Source: Candidatus Nealsoniibacteriota bacterium
Lineage (GTDB): Bacteria; Patescibacteriota; Minisyncoccia; Minisyncoccales; PWPS01
Length of the DNA stretch: 23,127 bases
Assembly (NCBI GenBank): GCA_003554915.1
Contig: PWHM01000109.1
Location: forward strand, 1 to 23,127
Reading direction: 5' to 3'
The position numbers were made by a program, and so were the translations under genes. The notes under the pieces are model-generated. The model saw only the letters and a program-made list of their open reading frames with translations, did not search any database and was not told the origin of the DNA. Positions 19,159 through 23,127 of the stretch are shown here, one piece after another; within the stretch, counting starts at the first letter, position 1, and each line of letters starts with the position of its first letter.

Positions 19159-21672
19159 TTAAAGCATTTTTCTTAAGTATTTCGCCGTCTTGCTTTTCGC
19201 TTTTGATTTTATCTCTTCCGGGGTTCCGGCCACCACCAGCTCTCCCCCGTTTTCACCTCCTCCCGGTCCCAGGTCGATTATGTAATCCGAAGATTTTATA
19301 ATCTCCAAGTTGTGTTCAATAATAACCACCGAATTTCCTCTATCCACCAGATTCTGTAAAACTTCTATCAGTTTTTTAACGTCTTCGTAGTGAAGCCCCA
19401 CCGTCGGCTCGTCCAAAAGATAAAGAGTATTTCTGGTATCCTTGCGGGCCAGCTCCGAGGAAAGCTTGACTCTTTGGGCCTCTCCCCCGGAAAGAGTCGG
19501 AGCCGGCTGCCCCAAGGTCAAATATCCCAAGCCGACATCATAAAGTATCTTCAACTTTCTGTGAACCCAAGGAGTGTCCTTGAAAAAATCCATTGCCTCT
19601 TCTATAGTCATGCTCAAAACTTCGTATATGTTTTTACCCCTGTAGTCGACTTCCAAAGTTTCCTTACTGAATCTTTTCCCTTTGCATTCATCGCAAGTTA
19701 CCCTGACGGTCGGCAAAAAATGCATCTCGACGGAAATATGGCCGTAGCCGTTACAATTTTCACATCTCCCGCCCTTGGTGTTGAAACTGAACCTCCCTTT
19801 CTTCCAACCCCTCATTTTCGCCTCGGGGGTGGTGGCGAAAAGCTCCCTGATATCGGTCCAGGCGCTGACGTAGGTTCCCGGAGTCGATCGGGGAGTTCTT
19901 CCTATCGGTGATTGATCAATATTTATCACCTTGTCAATATATTCGACTCCCTTTATCTCTTTGAACTTACCGGGCTTTTTTTCCGCGTGATGCAAAACAT
20001 TAGTTAGGTGTTTGTAAAGGGTTTCGTAAACGAGAGTTGACTTCCCGGATCCGGAAACACCGGTTATCGTCACCAGTCTTCGCAAAGGAAAATCAACATT
20101 CAAATCCTTGAGGTTGTTCTTGGAAGCTCCCCTTATCTTTATCTTCGGAGTTCCCGGCTTCACTTTCCTTCTTCTGTCCGGAACGGGAATCTTCTTTTTT
20201 CTGCGTAAGTATTTTAAAGTTAGAGACTCTTCATCTTCGTTATCCAAGATATCGGGCATCTTCCCGGAGGCAACTATCTCCCCTCCGTGAACTCCCGCTC
20301 CGGGCCCGAAATCAATTAAATGATCGGAGGCCATAATCGTCTTTTCGTCGTGCTCTACCACTATGATGGTATTTCCTTTTTCTTTCAGCTCCTTCAAAGT
20401 GTTGAGTAGTCGAGCATTGTCGTATTGATGAAGACCGATGGTCGGCTCGTCCAGAATGTAAAGGGTACCCACCAAACCGGAGCCAACCTGGGAAGCCAGA
20501 CGAATTCTTTGGGCTTCACCTCCGGAAAGAGTCCCCGCCTCTCTGCTTAAAGTTAAGTAATCGAGTCCTATGTCAAGCAAAAATCCCAGCCTTTGGTTGA
20601 TCTCCCTGAGCGGCGCCTTGGCGATTTTCATCTTATCTTCCGATAACTGATCATTTAAGCCGTTGAAAAACATAGCCGCTTTGTCTATCTTCATATCCGT
20701 AACTTCGACGATATTTTTTTTGCCGAGCAATATGCTCAAGGCTTCCGGCCTGAGTCGCTTACCCTTACACTCCGGACAGATCTTGTCCGACCGCTTGTGC
20801 TCTTTACCTATCCCCTTACATTCCGGACAAGCGCCGTAAGGACTGTTGAAAGAAAACATCCGCGGCTCTATAGTCGGATAAGCGAAATTACAAACCGGAC
20901 AAGACAAATCTTCTGAAAATATGTATTCACTCTTAGTCGGTTCAATTAACGCCTGCAAAGATCCACCCCCTTTGGAAAGTGCCGTCTCCACCGCCGCTAC
21001 CACCCTTCTTCTTTTTTCCTTTTTTGAAAAATCGAGCTCGGCCGGAATTCTATCTATCACTATTGAAATTTCGTGCTTTTTGTTCTTTTCCAAATCAACC
21101 CTTTCTCTTAAGGACTTGAAGTCACCGTCTATTCTCGCTTCGGCGAAGCCATCATTCAAATAGTCGTATAAAAGTTGATAGTACTCCCCTTTTCTTCCCC
21201 TGACCACTTCGGCCATAATTATTATTTCGTCTCCTTCTTCGGAAATATTAATTATCGAATCAACCATTTCACTAACGCTCATCGTCTGAATCTCCCGGCC
21301 ACATTCGGGGCAATGCGGAATTCCCAACCTGGCGAACAAAACCCGCATAAAGTCGTAGACTTCCGTAATAGTCGCCACCGTCGAGCGAGGATTTTTGGAA
21401 TGAGCTTTTTGGTCAATTGAAATCGCCGGAGAAAGACCGGTTATCTCATCGACTTCCGGCTTATTCATTCGGTTTAAAAATTGCCGGGCATAGGCGGAGA
21501 GGGATTCTACGTATCTTCTTTGGCCCTCGGCAAAAATGGTATCGAAAGCCAGCGAGGTCTTTCCACTCCCGGAAACACCGGTGAAAACGGTCATCTTGTT
21601 TCTGGGTATCTCCAGATCAATGTTTTTCAAGTTATGCTGCTTGGCACCTTCAATTTTTATCTTTTTCCTCAT
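19159..21672 (-). CDS. uvrA: Excinuclease ABC subunit A
   Basis: An 837-residue ABC-type ATPase that finds DNA damage and loads UvrB. Both nucleotide-binding domains are complete: Walker A FTGVSGSGKTSLAFDT (about residues 30-45) and TGVSGSGKSTLVYET (about 537-550), each with its LSGGEAQR signature and LDEPTIGLH or LDEPTVGLH Walker B. Zinc motifs are seen as CPECGREI, CPVC...ACPECKGIG and CENCNGYG...CDECKGKRF. It is somewhat shorter than the usual 940 residues, mostly by tightening of insertions and linkers. It starts inside the last 23 bases of uvrB, an overlap that suggests coupled translation of uvrB and uvrA. Confidence 0.97.
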   Translation of the reverse strand: MRKKIKIEGAKQHNLKNIDLEIPRNKMTVFTGVSGSGKTSLAFDTIFAEGQRRYVESLSAYARQFLNRMNKPEVDEITGLSPAISIDQKAHSKNPRSTVATITEVYDFMRVLFARLGIPHCPECGREIQTMSVSEMVDSIINISEEGDEIIIMAEVVRGRKGEYYQLLYDYLNDGFAEARIDGDFKSLRERVDLEKNKKHEISIVIDRIPAELDFSKKEKRRRVVAAVETALSKGGGSLQALIEPTKSEYIFSEDLSCPVCNFAYPTIEPRMFSFNSPYGACPECKGIGKEHKRSDKICPECKGKRLRPEALSILLGKKNIVEVTDMKIDKAAMFFNGLNDQLSEDKMKIAKAPLREINQRLGFLLDIGLDYLTLSREAGTLSGGEAQRIRLASQVGSGLVGTLYILDEPTIGLHQYDNARLLNTLKELKEKGNTIIVVEHDEKTIMASDHLIDFGPGAGVHGGEIVASGKMPDILDNEDEESLTLKYLRRKKKIPVPDRRRKVKPGTPKIKIRGASKNNLKDLNVDFPLRRLVTITGVSGSGKSTLVYETLYKHLTNVLHHAEKKPGKFKEIKGVEYIDKVINIDQSPIGRTPRSTPGTYVSAWTDIRELFATTPEAKMRGWKKGRFSFNTKGGRCENCNGYGHISVEMHFLPTVRVTCDECKGKRFSKETLEVDYRGKNIYEVLSMTIEEAMDFFKDTPWVHRKLKILYDVGLGYLTLGQPAPTLSGGEAQRVKLSSELARKDTRNTLYLLDEPTVGLHYEDVKKLIEVLQNLVDRGNSVVIIEHNLEIIKSSDYIIDLGPGGGENGGELVVAGTPEEIKSKAKSKTAKYLRKML

Positions 21673-23127
21673 TTTTCTTTTTTTCTAAAGCTTTAATTTC
21701 ATCTCTCAAAATCGCCGCCGTCTCGAAGTCGAGATTTTTAGCCGCCTTTTTCATCTCTTTTTCTTTTCTCTTCATCATCTTTTTAAAGTCTTTTTCGTCT
21801 TCGGGCAAGGCTTGCGTCTCCAAGTCCAAGGCTTTTTCGGCGGGGGTAATGTCGCTTATCTTCTTTTTGATGGTTTCCGGCTCAATACCGTGTTTTTTGT
21901 TGTACTTAATCTGTTTTTTGCGTCTTCTTCTGGTAGTCTCAACCGCCCTCTCAACCGATCCGGTGATCTTGTCGGCGTATATCAAAACCTCTCCGTTTAC
22001 ATTCCTGGCCGCCCGGCCCATGGTTTGAATCAGCGTCGTCTCGCTTCTTAAGAACCCTTCCTGGTCGGCATCCAATATGGCTACCAACGAAACCTCCGGC
22101 AAATCCAATCCTTCTCTGAGAAGGTTGACCCCTACTATCACGTCTATTTCTCCCTTTCTGAGGTTGGTCAAAATCTTAACCCTGTCGAAAGAATCTATGT
22201 CGCTGTGTAAGTAAGACACCTCAATGTTTTCTTCCTCTTCCAGATACTCGGTTAAATCTTCGGCCATCTTTTTGGTCAAAGTGGTAACCAGAGCCCTTTC
22301 TTTTTTCTCGGCTCTCTCTTTCAGTCTGGGGATTAAGTCTTTTACTTGGCTTTTGGCCGGCTTTATGGTCACCTTCGGGTCAACCAAACCGGTGGGCCTT
22401 ATAATTTGCTTTACCACCTGCTGAGACCGCTCCAGCTCATAATCGGCGGGGGTAGCGGAAGTATAAATGACTCGGCTGACCTTCTTTTCGAATTCTTCCA
22501 ATTTCAAAGGTCTGTTTTCCAAAGCGGAGGGAAGTCTGAAACCCCCTTCTATAAGGTGTTCTTTACGGGATTTGTTCCCTTCGTACATCCCTCTTATTTG
22601 AGGAACGGTAATATGGGACTCGTCGACGACGGTAAGAAAGTCGTTGGGAAAATAATCCAGAAGCGAAGCTGGCGTATCCCCCGGTTCTCTACCCGAAAGA
22701 TGCATGGTATAATTTTCAATTCCGTGGCAAAATCCCTGCTCTCTTATCTTGGCCATATCTTCCCTGGTTCTCTGCTCTATCCTCTCGGCTTCCAGATAGT
22801 TGTCCCGCTCTTCAAAATATTTGATTCTCTCTTCCAATTCTTTTTCAATTGATTTCAGGGCCCGTTCAATTCTTTTCTTGCTGGAGACGTAGTGCCTAAC
22901 CGGAGATATTACCGCTTGCTCAACTTTGGGGGTCTCCCCCGGTATAAATCCTTCCACCGGATCAACTTTGTATATGCTTTTTATTTCTCCGTTTTTCGTT
23001 TCTATGTCATAGATTACGTCTTCATTGGTCGGCATTATCTGAAAGTTTTCCCCTCTCACCCTGAACTTTCCCTTATCCAATACGGAAGGAGTTCTCTCCA
23101 TCTGCATCTTGAGCAAGGTCTTGATCA
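21650..23127 (-). CDS. uvrB: Excinuclease ABC subunit B, 5' end outside the window
   Basis: The C-terminal ~490 residues of the UvrB helicase-like protein, which verifies damage and recruits UvrC. The frame is open to the window edge and the first visible codons already read as the middle of UvrB (IKTLLKMQMERTPSVLDKGK, then FRVRGENFQIMP), so the real start lies further right. Visible parts are VDESHITVPQIRGMYEGNKS, VIYTSATPADYELERS (helicase motif III region), DVIVGVNLLREGLDLPEVSL, LIQTMGRAARNVNGEVLIYAD (motif VI) and the C-terminal UVR domain (about the last 40 residues; NLDFETAAILRDEIKALEKK), which contacts UvrC. The end overlaps the uvrA start by 23 bases, giving the order uvrB-uvrA-uvrC. 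Confidence 0.97.
   Translation of the reverse strand, partial: IKTLLKMQMERTPSVLDKGKFRVRGENFQIMPTNEDVIYDIETKNGEIKSIYKVDPVEGFIPGETPKVEQAVISPVRHYVSSKKRIERALKSIEKELEERIKYFEERDNYLEAERIEQRTREDMAKIREQGFCHGIENYTMHLSGREPGDTPASLLDYFPNDFLTVVDESHITVPQIRGMYEGNKSRKEHLIEGGFRLPSALENRPLKLEEFEKKVSRVIYTSATPADYELERSQQVVKQIIRPTGLVDPKVTIKPAKSQVKDLIPRLKERAEKKERALVTTLTKKMAEDLTEYLEEEENIEVSYLHSDIDSFDRVKILTNLRKGEIDVIVGVNLLREGLDLPEVSLVAILDADQEGFLRSETTLIQTMGRAARNVNGEVLIYADKITGSVERAVETTRRRRKKQIKYNKKHGIEPETIKKKISDITPAEKALDLETQALPEDEKDFKKMMKRKEKEMKKAAKNLDFETAAILRDEIKALEKKKNEEKDKN

Noticed and set aside
23114..23116. TTG as the start of uvrB
   Set aside because: The residues before and after it already match internal UvrB sequence, and the frame is open to the window edge, so this is a truncated gene, not a start.

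Overview
The window looks like a stretch of chromosome from a small-genome candidate-phyla-radiation bacterium (Patescibacteria, most like a Parcubacteria lineage). The signs are an A/T-rich coding style, short and tightly packed or overlapping genes, a UvrC that lacks its C-terminal helix-hairpin-helix domain, a membrane-anchored Clp-type ATPase, a cut-down dcw (division and cell wall) cluster, and four tRNA genes with no encoded CCA. TGA is used as a normal stop (for example at the ATGA overlaps of ftsL/ftsI and ftsI/Mur-like), so the Gracilibacteria/Absconditabacteria code 25 does not fit. The lineage is an inference; no 16S gene is present. Almost everything is on the minus strand, so transcription mostly runs from high to low coordinates.

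Layout from left to right. 1-450: no protein genes; hairpin-rich repeat DNA, a tRNA-adjacent element with a copied tRNA 3' end, and the tRNA-Glu terminator. 455-4414 (minus): a short dcw operon, mraZ-rsmH-ftsL-ftsI-Mur-like, then tRNA-Glu. It is driven by a strong promoter embedded in a 10-bp-periodic GTGG array that looks like a MraZ operator and also carries two perfect DnaA boxes. 4531-8301 (minus): a three-gene envelope operon (small two-helix membrane protein, membrane-anchored ClpB/ClpC-like ATPase, anchored beta-rich protein) that ends in a terminator. 8329-8566 (plus): a stand-alone transcription unit for a 40-residue acidic protein. 8565-10206 (minus): hsp20, a CaCA-type antiporter and a coupled 33-residue membrane peptide. 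10240-10541: a cluster of GTCATTCCC-type palindromic repeats. 10623-12870 (plus): an apparently leaderless gene for a PP2C-like/transmembrane/propeller-like protein.

12879-14057 (minus): rplJ-rplL with a clear L10 leader. 14054-16719 (minus): def-pcm-mltG-DJ-1, end to end. 16730-17426 (minus): an island of tRNA-Tyr, tRNA-Thr, rpmG and tRNA-Trp, followed by the second copy of the tRNA-adjacent element. 17446-17894: a stand-alone response-regulator receiver. 17899-23127 (minus): the nucleotide-excision-repair set uvrB (5' end outside the window), uvrA and short uvrC.

The most unusual features are: two copies of a two-hairpin element lying 3' of tRNA-Glu and tRNA-Trp, each bounded by a copied tRNA 3' half and an inverted T-arm-like end, with one compensatory base-pair change between copies; a shared TATAATTGnnCAATATG start signal at two unrelated genes, implying leaderless mRNAs; two microproteins; and a decayed or repurposed Mur-ligase domain in the dcw operon.
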